Part shown: in pieces, positions 38,688 through 47,414 of the stretch | Position numbering within the stretch: position 1 is the first letter of the stretch | Layout of the letters: each line of letters starts with the position of its first letter | NCBI GenBank assembly: GCA_025934635.1 | Contig: JAICWX010000003.1 | Span: forward strand, 8,999 to 72,998 | Direction: 5' to 3' | Source of the DNA: Streptosporangiaceae bacterium | GTDB lineage: Bacteria > Actinomycetota > Actinomycetes > Streptosporangiales > Streptosporangiaceae | Length of the DNA stretch: 64,000 bases | Notes under the pieces: generated by a model | The model's input: only the letters and a program-made list of their open reading frames with translations | The model's database searches: none | What the model was told of the DNA's origin: nothing | Translations under genes and position numbers: made by a program

Positions 38688-41351
38688 ATGGCCCTTTCCC
38701 GGCGTCCGGCCCGCTCACGGCCCATCCGCCTGTTCCTGATCGGCATGTTCGCCGTGCCCCTGGTCTCCCTGGTGGCGCTGTATGCGTTCGCCGCGAGCAC
38801 GACGATCGCCAACGCCGTCACCGACCAGACCTACAACCAGGGCGTCAAGATCGTAGCCACCGGGTTCGGCGAGCTCACCCAGGGTCTGCCGCAGGAGCAG
38901 GCCGCGACCTACGTCTGGCTGAGCAGCGGCCGCCGGGTTCCGAACGCGTCCATGCTGGCGGCGCGCAAGGTCGTGGACGCGGGGTTCCTGGGCGCCAAGA
39001 AGGTGATGACGCCGGTACAGGGCCAGGAGGCCCCCAAGGCCCGGGCGGCGCAGGACGCCCTGTTCGCCGCCCTGGCCCAGATCGGCAAGACCCGGGCGGC
39101 CGTGGACGCGGGCACGATCAGCCCCATGGCCGCGTTCACGGCCTACAGCAACCTGGTCGACGACCAGTGGCGGTTCTACTTCTCCTCGAACGGCAAGGAC
39201 GCCTCGTTCACCGACGTCTCGATCGGTGCCACCGACCTGTCCTACGCGATCCAGATGGGCAGCCGGGAGGCGGCCCTGGTGGGCGGCGCGCTGGCCGGCG
39301 GCGGCCAGCTGAGCGCCGCTGCCCAGCAGGAGTTCACCAGCACGGTCGCCCACCGGCGGGGGCTGATGGACGAGGGCATCGCGCTGCTGACTCCCGACCT
39401 CGCCGCCCCGTACACCGCCCTGGAAAGCACCCAGCAGTACCAGCAGTTCCAGGCGATGGAAGACCAGATCACGGCCAGCCCGGCCGGCCTGCCGCTCCCG
39501 GTGAACCCGACCGCCTGGCAGCAGGCCTCGGGCGGCTACCTGGCCGGCCTGGGCAAGGCCGAGCTCGACAGCGGCGCCAAGCTGGGCGCGATGAGCAACT
39601 CGCTCGCCAACCGCCTGGTCCTCGAGGCCGTCCTGGCCGGCGGCGTCGGCCTGCTCGCCGTCATCGCCTCGGTCTTCCTGCTGATCTGGTTCGGCCGCAA
39701 GGTCACCAGGGACATGACGCGGCTGAACGACAACGTCCGCGCCATGGCCGACGAACGGCTGCCGCGGGTGGTCGAGCGGCTCCGCCGCGGCGAGGAGGTG
39801 GACGTGCTCGCCGAGTCCCCGGCCCCGGACACCAGCGCCATCTCCGAGGTCTCCCGGATCGCCGAGTCGTTCGCCACCGTGCAGGCCGCGGCCGTCACGG
39901 CCGCCGTCGACCAGGCCCAGCTGCGCAAGGGCATCAACCAGGTCTTCCTGAACATCTCCATGCGCAACCAGTCCCTGCTGCACCGGCAGCTGGGGATGCT
40001 GGACTCGATGGAGCGGCGGACCAGCGAGCCGGAGGCGCTCGCCGACCTGTTCCGCATCGACCACCTCACCACCCGCATGCGCCGCCACGCCGAGGGCCTG
40101 ATCATCTTGTCGGGATCGGTGCCCGGCCGCGGCTGGCGCGACCCGGTACCGGTCGTCGACGTCATGCGGGCCGCGGTGGCCGAGGTGGAGGACTACGTCC
40201 GGGTCGACGTGAACAGCGAATCCGACGACCTGGTGGCCGGCAGCGCGGTCAGCGACGTCATCCACCTGATCGCCGAGCTCATCGAGAACGCCACCGTCTT
40301 CTCCCCGCCCAACACCAGGATCGAGGTCAGGGCCGAACGGGTCGGCACCGGCCTGGTCGCCGAGGTCGAAGACCGCGGCCTGGGCCTGTCCCCCACCGAA
40401 CTCGCCGACATCAACCGGCGGCTGGCCAGCACGCCGGAGTTCGACCTGGCCCGCAGCGATCAGCTCGGCCTGTACGTGGTCAGCCAGCTGGCCACCCGGC
40501 ACGACATCAAGGTCTCCCTGCGCCGGTCCGTGTACGGCGGCACCACGGCGGTGGTCCTGCTGCCGTTCGGCGTGATCGTCCGCGAGGAAGAGGCCCCGCC
40601 GGTCCGCAGTGACCAGGGCGGATGGATATCTGACAGCGGTCGCGCCCTGACTGGCCGGCACCGGCTGCCCGCCCCGAATCGCATGCTGGACCGCCCGCTG
40701 GACCTGGACAGCGGGACTGGCCTGGACACCCGGAACGGCGCGGACACCCGGAACGGCGCGGACACCCGGATCGAGGCGTGGCCCGCGGCCGCCGACCCCT
40801 CCGGATCTTCCCCCGGGCCGGCCGCATCCCAGACCGCCCCGCTGGCGCCGTGGGAGATCGGGCCGCCGCCCACCCTGCCGACCGCCGCCAGGGCCGTGAC
40901 GTCCGGTCCCCCGTGGGACACCGAGACGACGGATTCCTGGCCGGCCATAACGCCGGACAGGAACCCGGCCGGGAGCGGAGCACCGGCCGGCCTGGGCGAT
41001 GCGTTCCGGCGTGAGCCGCCGCGTCCCGGCCGGACCGCCAGCGAGCCGCCGCTCCGCGGATCGCGTGAGCTCGAAGGGCCCGGCGCCGCGGCGTCGGAAA
41101 GCCACCTCGGCATGCCCATCCGGGTCCCGCAGGCCAGCCTGGCCCCGCAGTTGAAGAGCCAGCGCGACGCCCAGCCGCCGACGCCGCCGTGGGCCCCGCT
41201 GGGGACGGGGCACGAGGCACCCGAGGTCACGCCGCGCTCGCCGGAGGCGACGCGCAACATGCTGAGCCTGATGCAGCAGGGCTGGCGGCGCGGCCGCGTG
41301 GACGATCTCGACCATCCCGAGGGCGCCCCGGGTAACGGAACTGACCGATAG
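38688..41351 (+). CDS. cvnA: Conservon sensor protein CvnA (NIT-type sensor with HATPase domain)
   Basis: 887 residues. TM1 (about 17-40), an extracytoplasmic all-helical sensing region (about 42-305, nitrate/nitrite-sensor-like), TM2 (about 308-332), a HAMP-like region, and a histidine-kinase-like ATPase (about 500-640, with IAELIENATVFSPPNTRIEV and the G-box EDRGLGLS). A long disordered Pro/Gly/Thr-rich tail (about 655-887) follows. ATG 38688 chosen after GAGG. In Streptomyces, CvnA forms a membrane complex with CvnB, C and D that resembles a eukaryotic G-protein system. A short DNA repeat (about 40725-40775) encodes NGADTR units in the tail. Confidence 0.92.
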   Translation: MALSRRPARSRPIRLFLIGMFAVPLVSLVALYAFAASTTIANAVTDQTYNQGVKIVATGFGELTQGLPQEQAATYVWLSSGRRVPNASMLAARKVVDAGFLGAKKVMTPVQGQEAPKARAAQDALFAALAQIGKTRAAVDAGTISPMAAFTAYSNLVDDQWRFYFSSNGKDASFTDVSIGATDLSYAIQMGSREAALVGGALAGGGQLSAAAQQEFTSTVAHRRGLMDEGIALLTPDLAAPYTALESTQQYQQFQAMEDQITASPAGLPLPVNPTAWQQASGGYLAGLGKAELDSGAKLGAMSNSLANRLVLEAVLAGGVGLLAVIASVFLLIWFGRKVTRDMTRLNDNVRAMADERLPRVVERLRRGEEVDVLAESPAPDTSAISEVSRIAESFATVQAAAVTAAVDQAQLRKGINQVFLNISMRNQSLLHRQLGMLDSMERRTSEPEALADLFRIDHLTTRMRRHAEGLIILSGSVPGRGWRDPVPVVDVMRAAVAEVEDYVRVDVNSESDDLVAGSAVSDVIHLIAELIENATVFSPPNTRIEVRAERVGTGLVAEVEDRGLGLSPTELADINRRLASTPEFDLARSDQLGLYVVSQLATRHDIKVSLRRSVYGGTTAVVLLPFGVIVREEEAPPVRSDQGGWISDSGRALTGRHRLPAPNRMLDRPLDLDSGTGLDTRNGADTRNGADTRIEAWPAAADPSGSSPGPAASQTAPLAPWEIGPPPTLPTAARAVTSGPPWDTETTDSWPAITPDRNPAGSGAPAGLGDAFRREPPRPGRTASEPPLRGSRELEGPGAAASESHLGMPIRVPQASLAPQLKSQRDAQPPTPPWAPLGTGHEAPEVTPRSPEATRNMLSLMQQGWRRGRVDDLDHPEGAPGNGTDR

Positions 41352-41362
41352 CGAGGCTGGTA

Positions 41363-41782
41363 ATGACACAGACTGACACGACCGGACAGCTGAGCTGGCT
41401 GCTGGACAACCTCGTCAATCAGGTTGAGCACGTCCAGCAGGCACTGATCCTGTCCCGGGACGGCCTGGTGGTGGCCGCGTCCCGCGGCCTGACGGCCGAG
41501 GACAGCGAGCACCTGTCGGCCCTGGCGGCCGGCATGCAGAGCCTGGCCCGCGGCACCGGCAGGCAGTTCCACGGCGGCGAGGTGCGGCAGACCATCATCG
41601 AGATGGAGTCCGCCTTCCTGTTCGTCATCGCGGCCGGGAAGGGGACCTGCCTGGCCGTGCTGACGTCCGCCGACCCGAACGTCGGCCTCATCGCCTACGA
41701 GATGGCCATGCTGGTCCGGCGGATGGGCAAGTACCTCGACGCCGAGCCGCGATTTCCTGATCATGAAATAGCCGCGGAGTGA
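41363..41782 (+). CDS. cvnB: Roadblock/LC7-domain protein CvnB
   Basis: 139 residues, a single roadblock/LC7 fold, with DNLVNQVEHVQQALILSRDGLVVAAS at the N-terminus. In conservons CvnB is thought to act on the CvnD GTPase. It begins 11 bases after cvnA and overlaps cvnC. Confidence 0.93.
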   Translation: MTQTDTTGQLSWLLDNLVNQVEHVQQALILSRDGLVVAASRGLTAEDSEHLSALAAGMQSLARGTGRQFHGGEVRQTIIEMESAFLFVIAAGKGTCLAVLTSADPNVGLIAYEMAMLVRRMGKYLDAEPRFPDHEIAAE

Positions 41783-42162
41783 CTGGCCACGACGGTTACG
41801 GGGACCGCTGGTTCGACCGGGAGGCCGGGCCGGTGGTCCGGCCCTACGCCCTGACCAAGGGCCGGACCCTGCCGAGCGGCGGGGCGACCTTCGGCCTGAT
41901 CGACGTCGTGGTCGCGACCAGCGAGCGGCCGCCGGCGCACTTCCGTCCCGGCCCGGAGCACCGGCGGATCCTGAACATGTGCCGTCGGCCCACGCCCGTC
42001 GTCGACCTGACCTCGGAGATCGACCTCCCCCTGGGGGTCGTCCGGGTCCTGCTCGGCGACCTCACCAGCGAGGGAATGCTCCGGGTGCTCTCCACCCAGA
42101 AGCAACCAGTCACTGATCAGCGGCTCTTGAGGATGGTGCTCGATGGACTTGAATCGCTTTGA
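41779..42162 (+). CDS. cvnC: DUF742 protein CvnC
   Basis: 127 residues, DUF742, with the diagnostic VVRPYALTKGRT and a C-terminal winged-helix-like half (CRRPTPVVDLTSEIDLPLGVVRVLLGDL). GTG 41779 overlaps the cvnB stop (GTGA). Confidence 0.93.
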   Translation: MTGHDGYGDRWFDREAGPVVRPYALTKGRTLPSGGATFGLIDVVVATSERPPAHFRPGPEHRRILNMCRRPTPVVDLTSEIDLPLGVVRVLLGDLTSEGMLRVLSTQKQPVTDQRLLRMVLDGLESL

Positions 42163-42763
42163 GGGCGCCCATCCCTCACCCCGGCCGGGCGGCGCCGTCC
42201 CGGCGACCGCCAAGATCCTCATCTCGGGGGGCTTCGGCGTCGGGAAAACCACCCTGGTCGGGACGATCAGCGAGATCAGGCCGCTGCGGACCGAGGAGCC
42301 GCTGAGCGACCGCAGCGTCGGCATCGACGACACCCGCGGGGTGAGCGCGAAGACCACCACCACCGTGGCCATGGACTTCGGCCGGATCAGCTTCCCGTCC
42401 GACCTGGTGCTGTACCTGTTCGGCACGCCCGGCCAGGAGCGTTTCTGGTTCATGTGGGATGAGCTGGCCATCGGCGCCGTCGGGGCCGTGATCTTGGCCG
42501 ACACCCGGCGCGTGGCCGACTGCTTCGCCTCGATCGACTACTTCGAGCGGAACGGGACGCCGTTCGCCATCGCGGTCAACTGCTTCGACGGCGCCCCCCG
42601 GTTCGAGCCGGACGACATCAGGATCGCGCTGAGCCTGGCGCCCGAGGTGCCGATCGTGCTGTGCGACGCGCGGGACCGGGAATCGGTCAAGAAGGTACTG
42701 GTCAACCTGGTCCGGTACGTGATGCAGACGAACAACCGGCGGAACCAGGCCACCCTCGCCTGA
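42143..42763 (+). CDS. cvnD: Ras-like GTP-binding protein CvnD
   Basis: 206 residues. P-loop GGFGVGKTT (about 29-37), a switch-II-like region LFGTPGQERFWFMWDEL, and guanine-recognition motif VNCFDGAP where NKxD would be (N-C-F-D). CvnD proteins are small GTPases with this variant. It overlaps cvnC by 20 bases. Completes one conservon. Confidence 0.92.
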   Translation: MDLNRFEGAHPSPRPGGAVPATAKILISGGFGVGKTTLVGTISEIRPLRTEEPLSDRSVGIDDTRGVSAKTTTTVAMDFGRISFPSDLVLYLFGTPGQERFWFMWDELAIGAVGAVILADTRRVADCFASIDYFERNGTPFAIAVNCFDGAPRFEPDDIRIALSLAPEVPIVLCDARDRESVKKVLVNLVRYVMQTNNRRNQATLA

Positions 42764-42785
42764 TCCAGCACGGGCTACCCTGGCC

Positions 42786-44441
42786 GTGGGGGTGCTCGTG
42801 CTGGATCTGCTCGCGTTCATTCTCGCGGCCGTCGCCGTCATCGTCGCGCTGCAGTACCTGGCCGACCGGACCGGGCTGCCGGCCGCGGCCCTGCTCACCG
42901 TGGCCGGGCTGGTGTACGCGGTGCTGCCCGGGCCGAACCTGACGCTCGACCCGCACGTGATCTTGACCTTCGTCATCCCGCCGCTGATCTACAGCGCCGC
43001 ACTCAATTCCTCGCTGCTGGCCATCCGGGCCAACCTGCGCACCGTCATCAGCCTGTCGATCGGGCTGGTGCTGGCGACCGCGCTGGTCACCGGGGTCGGG
43101 ATGGACCTGCTGGTGCCCGGGGTGGGGCTGGCGGCGGGCGTCGCCCTCGGCGCCGCGCTGTCCCCGACCGATCCGGTGGCGGCGCTGGCGGTGGGCGGCC
43201 GGGCCGGCCTGCCGGCCAAGCTCATCACCATCATCGAGGGCGAGGGCCTGCTCAACGACGCCACTGCGCTGACCACGCTGACGGTGGCGGTCACCGCCGC
43301 GACCAGCGGCGGCTTCTCGCTCGGGGACGCGGTGGCGCGCTTCGCGCTGGCGGCGGCGGGCGGCCTGCTGTCCGGCGTGGTCGTCGCGGTCGTGGTCCGC
43401 CTGCTGCTGTCGGCCGTCCGCGATCCGCTGCTGGTCAACGGGATCTCACTCGGCACGCCGTTCGCGGCCTACCTGCTCGGAGAGGAACTGCACGTCTCCG
43501 GCGTGCTGGCGGTCGCGGTGGCCGGCCTGATGGTCGGCCACAACACGCCGCGGTTCACCTCCGGCGCCAGCCGCCTGCAGGCCACCGCGGTCTGGCACCT
43601 GGCCGACTTCCTGCTCCAGGGGTTCGTGTTCCTGCTGATCGGGCAGCAGATCGTGCCGGTCGTGCGCGGCCTGAAGGCATACCCCACGGCCACGCTCTGG
43701 TCGGCGGCGGCGGTCAGCGTCGGCGTGGTCCTGCTGCTGCGCCCGCTGTGGCTGGCCCTGACCCAGGCCCTGCCGCGCGCCGTACAGCGACGGCGCGGCC
43801 GCCAGGCGTCCCAGGACGGCGACTCGTCCCTGTCCGGCCGGGAGATAATCGTGCTGAGCTGGGCCGGCACCCGCGGCGTGATCAGCCTGGCCGCTGTCTT
43901 CACCATCCCGCTCACCACGTCCGACGGGCGCCCCTTCCCCGGCCGTGACCTGCTGCTGTTCTGCGCCTTCCTGGCCGTGCTGGTCACCCTGATCGGCCAG
44001 GGCCTCACCTTCGGCCCGGTCGCGCGGGTGCTGCGCGTCCGGGCCGACCTCGCCGACGCGGCCCTGGTCCGGACCCAGGCCCGGGCCGCGGCGGTCCAGG
44101 CTGGCCTGGCCCGGCTGGATCAGATCGCCGCCGACGACGACATGCTCGGGGAGGCCGTGCCCGTCCCGGCCCTGGACGCGCTGCGGACCAGCCTGGAGCA
44201 TAAGGCCCGGCGCTACCGGCAGCTGCTCGGGCGGCTCGAGGAGGCCGGCGAGGACGCGGTCCCGGCGGCCACTCCCGGCTACCAGGTTGCCGTGCGGGCC
44301 CGGCGGGCCGTCATCGACGCCCAGCGCGAGGAACTCCTGCGCTGGCGCGACGCCGGCCACCTGCCCGACGCCAGCCTGCGCAAGCTGGAACGCGAGCTCG
44401 ACCACGAGGAACGCACGCTCCCCCCGCAAGAGAGTCACTGA
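42786..44441 (+). CDS. Na+/H+ antiporter, CPA1 family
   Basis: 551 residues: about 12-13 membrane helices (about 1-405) and a cytoplasmic charged tail. Family motifs include PTDPVAALAV and EGEGLLNDATALTTL, with the ion-binding Asp in NDAT, and SWAGTRGVISLAA. The start is one of several in-frame GTGs; 42786 has TACCCT 6 bases ahead, suggesting a leaderless or weakly initiated mRNA. It follows cvnD by 22 bases and may be read with the conservon. Confidence 0.9.
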   Translation: MGVLVLDLLAFILAAVAVIVALQYLADRTGLPAAALLTVAGLVYAVLPGPNLTLDPHVILTFVIPPLIYSAALNSSLLAIRANLRTVISLSIGLVLATALVTGVGMDLLVPGVGLAAGVALGAALSPTDPVAALAVGGRAGLPAKLITIIEGEGLLNDATALTTLTVAVTAATSGGFSLGDAVARFALAAAGGLLSGVVVAVVVRLLLSAVRDPLLVNGISLGTPFAAYLLGEELHVSGVLAVAVAGLMVGHNTPRFTSGASRLQATAVWHLADFLLQGFVFLLIGQQIVPVVRGLKAYPTATLWSAAAVSVGVVLLLRPLWLALTQALPRAVQRRRGRQASQDGDSSLSGREIIVLSWAGTRGVISLAAVFTIPLTTSDGRPFPGRDLLLFCAFLAVLVTLIGQGLTFGPVARVLRVRADLADAALVRTQARAAAVQAGLARLDQIAADDDMLGEAVPVPALDALRTSLEHKARRYRQLLGRLEEAGEDAVPAATPGYQVAVRARRAVIDAQREELLRWRDAGHLPDASLRKLERELDHEERTLPPQESH

Positions 44442-44473
44442 CCGGTGCTGGTGGTCCGGTGGAGGCGCCCCGA

Positions 44474-46711
44474 TCAGCTCGCCACCGGGACCGGGGCCGC
44501 GGCATCCGCCCGGGCCAGCTGCCCCTGGACCACAGGGAGCCATCCGGTGATCGTGGTGCCCTGACTGGGCTCGGAACGGACGTCCAGCGTGCCGCCGTGC
44601 GCGGCCAGCCGGTCCGTCATGCCCTGGAGCCCGGAGCCGGCCCGCAGCCCCTCGGCCGGCAGTCCCGCCCCGTCATCGCTGATCGAGAACTCCAGGCCCT
44701 CCTCGTTCCCGGCCAGCCGGATAATCGCCCGCGTGGCCCGGGCGTGCTTGGCCACGTTCTGCAGCGCCTCCAGCGCGCAGAAGTACACCGTGCTCTCCAT
44801 GTCCGGCGAGTAGCGCTCGACCTGGCCCGCCTCCAGGACGACGGGCACCGGGCTCCGGTTCACCTGCGCGCGCAGCGCCGCGACCAGGCCCTGGTCGGCC
44901 AGCAGCGGCGGGTAGATACCCCGGGCCAGCGCCCGCAGGTCGTCCAGCGCGGCGCTGAGCTGCGCCTTCAGGTCGGGGATGGCCTGCCGGACCAGGCCGG
45001 GGTCGTCGGCCGCCTCGGCCAGCAGCCCTAGGTGGATAGACAGCGCGATCAGCTGCTGCTGGGCCCCGTCGTGCAGGTTCCGCTCGATCTTGCGCCGTTC
45101 GGCGTCCTGCGCCTCGACCAGCCGCCGCCGCGACGCGCGGAGCTCGTCGATGGTGGCCCGCAGCTCGGCGGTGAGCTGGGCGTTGCGCATGACCAGCCCG
45201 GCCTGGGAGGCCAGGTGCTGCAGCAGGCCGTCCTCGGCGCTGGTCAGCGCCTCCTCGCGCGGCTTGGTGAGGGAGATCGCGCCGAGCAGGTCATCGCCGT
45301 GCCGGACCGGCACCACCCGGGTTCCGGGATCCTCGGGCCCGAGGACCGGCAGGCCGGTAGCGCCATCGGAAGCACCGTCCACCGAGACACCGTTCACTGA
45401 AGCCCCGTTCACCGAGGGTCCGTCCAGCCGCGCCGCCGCGGACGGCATCAAACCGTCCGGCCAGATCGCGCTCGGCCGCAGCTCGGCACCGACCCGGATC
45501 CACGCCTCGACTCGGGTAGCCCCGGACGCCCCGGCCAGCAGCGCCACCATCCGGTCGAGGGCCTCGCGCAGGTCGAGTTGCCCCGCCATGTCGGCCGCGA
45601 AGTCGGACAGGACCTGGTAGGGCGTGGCCCGCACGCCGTAGACCAGCCGGTTGACCAGCCGGCTGGTCCGCTGCCGCAGCGGCTGGAACACCAGGGCGAT
45701 CACGACGGCCGCCGCGATGGTCAGGGCCGGATGGCTGCCGCTGCCCGCCAGCGTACCGAAACCGAGGACGAAGGCCGCGTACACGGCGGTCACGCCGGCC
45801 GACAGCAGGGTGAACAGCAGCGCCCGGCTGATGATCACGTCGATGTCGAACAGCCGCCGCCGCAGGATCGCGATCGCCGTGGCCACCGGGATGGCGAGGA
45901 ACACCAGGAACGGGGTGGCGGTGAACGGCACGCTCTCCCACAGCGTGCCGGCCTGGCCGAACGCGACGGCCAGGCCGGCGACGACCTGGGTAAGCAGCAC
46001 CCCGGCGAGAGCCAGCGCCAGCCACTTCAACTGCTGGCGCAGCCGCTGGTCGCCGCGCCGGTACCGGATCACCAGCGAGACCACCGCGGCCCCCAGCACC
46101 AGCGGGAACACCAGGGTCAGCGCGTTCAGGGTGCCGAGCCCGGCCACCGGCCGCAGCGACCGGACCGCCAGCGGGTTCGGGTAGGACAAGGAAATACCAC
46201 CCACCGCGGGCAGCGCCACCTGCCGGGTGCTGACCACGAACGAGACCAGGCTCAGGCCGGTCAGCACCCGGCCGGTCACGGCGGCCGGACGCCAGCGGGG
46301 CGACGGCAGCCGGCCGGTCGGGAAGACCAGGAAGACCGCGGCCAGGCCCATGGCCTGGAGCACGAAGACGGCCTCGGACAGCGCCCCGACCGTGCCCGCG
46401 GCCGGGAGCGCGCCGGGATGCGCCTTGGCGCCGTAGATCGCGTAGGCCGAACCGGTCATCACGACGGTGGTCGCCGTACCCTCGGCCAGCATGAGCCAGC
46501 CCACCAGGTTGCCCCCCGCCCGGCGCACGATCAGCGCGCCGAGCGCGGCGTAGGCGATCGTCCCGCCCACCGCGCCGAGATTGCCGGCCGCGTCGGTCGG
46601 GGCCAGCGAGCTCCACTCCAGCACGGTCAGTACCAGCCCGGCCAGCGCGACGAGCACGGTCGCGGCCAGCGCGGCGGTAACGCCCCGGGTCGGCCCGGCG
46701 GGCCGGTTCAC
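44474..46711 (-). CDS. Membrane sensor histidine kinase with GAF domain (HisKA_3)
   Basis: 745 residues: eight to ten membrane helices (about 10-345), GAF domain (about 370-510), DHp helix with ERNLHDGAQQQLIALSIHLG, and an HATPase with N-box EALQNVAKHARAT and G-box GSGLQGMTDRLAAHGG. The GTG start overlaps the stop of the small upstream gene (GTGA), so it is the third gene of an operon. No response regulator is adjacent, so it is an orphan in this window. A short SVNGASVNGVSVDGAS repeat sits in the GAF region. Confidence 0.9.
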   Translation of the reverse strand: MNRPAGPTRGVTAALAATVLVALAGLVLTVLEWSSLAPTDAAGNLGAVGGTIAYAALGALIVRRAGGNLVGWLMLAEGTATTVVMTGSAYAIYGAKAHPGALPAAGTVGALSEAVFVLQAMGLAAVFLVFPTGRLPSPRWRPAAVTGRVLTGLSLVSFVVSTRQVALPAVGGISLSYPNPLAVRSLRPVAGLGTLNALTLVFPLVLGAAVVSLVIRYRRGDQRLRQQLKWLALALAGVLLTQVVAGLAVAFGQAGTLWESVPFTATPFLVFLAIPVATAIAILRRRLFDIDVIISRALLFTLLSAGVTAVYAAFVLGFGTLAGSGSHPALTIAAAVVIALVFQPLRQRTSRLVNRLVYGVRATPYQVLSDFAADMAGQLDLREALDRMVALLAGASGATRVEAWIRVGAELRPSAIWPDGLMPSAAARLDGPSVNGASVNGVSVDGASDGATGLPVLGPEDPGTRVVPVRHGDDLLGAISLTKPREEALTSAEDGLLQHLASQAGLVMRNAQLTAELRATIDELRASRRRLVEAQDAERRKIERNLHDGAQQQLIALSIHLGLLAEAADDPGLVRQAIPDLKAQLSAALDDLRALARGIYPPLLADQGLVAALRAQVNRSPVPVVLEAGQVERYSPDMESTVYFCALEALQNVAKHARATRAIIRLAGNEEGLEFSISDDGAGLPAEGLRAGSGLQGMTDRLAAHGGTLDVRSEPSQGTTITGWLPVVQGQLARADAAAPVPVAS

Positions 46712-46914
46712 CGCCGGCGCACCAGGACGTACTGCACCCCGGCGCTGGCCGCGATGAGCAGGCCGTCGCCGTAGCTGAACACGCCCAGCCCCGCCAGGAA
46801 GATCTGCACCGCCACGGCCAGCAGGAACACCAGCAGCCCCCAGCGGTAGGCGGTGACGGCCCAGCGCGCTCGCGGCCTGGCCGCCTGATCGCGGTCTTGC
46901 ACCGTGGTCGCCAT
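46708..46914 (-). CDS. Small two-helix membrane protein, possibly a shortened DUF6220
   Basis: 68 residues with two hydrophobic segments (about 22-45 and 50-63). The first (YRWGLLVFLLAVAVQIFLAGLG) looks like the start of DUF6220 proteins, which are normally about 130 residues with four helices, so this may be an internally deleted form. The ATG directly abuts the upstream stop (TAG then ATG), and its stop overlaps the kinase start. Its position suggests an accessory subunit of the kinase. Low certainty on family. Confidence 0.65.
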   Translation of the reverse strand: MATTVQDRDQAARPRARWAVTAYRWGLLVFLLAVAVQIFLAGLGVFSYGDGLLIAASAGVQYVLVRRR

Positions 46915-47325
46915 CTAGATCACCTGCCGTAGCGCCGGGGCGCCGAGCTGGCCGAGCACGGCGAGCAGGTCGGCGGTGCACCAGTGTTCGGCGAACCTTC
47001 CGTCGGGTCCGGCCCGGACGATGTGCAGGCAGGCGAACTCGACCGCCCGGCCGGTGGCGGCATGCGTGCCGTAGGCGGTGATCCGCTGCGCCACCTGGTC
47101 ATCCGCGGTGAACTCGTCTTCCACGATGGCGTGGAAGTCTGGGAAGATGCGGTGAGTACGGGACAGCCAGTCCCGCAGGCTCGCCAGGCCTGGCGCGAGC
47201 TCGCCGCCGGGAATGTGGTGAGTGCAGGTGGGGGACATGAGTTCGGTTGCGACTGCGAGATCGCCCTGGTTGAGAACTTCCTCGATCAGGCGCCGCGCGC
47301 GGGTCCGAAGATCTTCTGGTGCCAT
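46915..47325 (-). CDS. SnoaL-like / NTF2-fold protein
   Basis: 136 residues, cone-like NTF2 fold of the SnoaL/ester-cyclase group: RRLIEEVLNQGDLAVATELM at the start, then SRTHRIFPDFHAIVEDEF and GRFAEHWCTADLLAVL. Members include polyketide cyclases and many proteins of unknown role. ATG 47325 chosen over the longer frame. First gene of the operon ending in the sensor kinase and divergent from the XRE-ATPase regulator. Confidence 0.82.
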   Translation of the reverse strand: MAPEDLRTRARRLIEEVLNQGDLAVATELMSPTCTHHIPGGELAPGLASLRDWLSRTHRIFPDFHAIVEDEFTADDQVAQRITAYGTHAATGRAVEFACLHIVRAGPDGRFAEHWCTADLLAVLGQLGAPALRQVI

Positions 47326-47414
47326 GGGGCCTAGCCTGCGGCTGGACGACCCTGGCCGACAGGACGAGCGCTCCCCGTTCACTCCCCGTTTGGGCGACGC
47401 GGGCTTGAGGGACC

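Noticed and set aside
37106..38821. A 571-residue minus-strand frame opposite the MFS gene
   Set aside because: Composition is shadow-like (Arg, Gly, Gln), and the plus frame has 14 membrane helices.
38715..41369. An 884-residue minus-strand frame opposite cvnA
   Set aside because: No motifs; the plus strand is a complete conservon gene.
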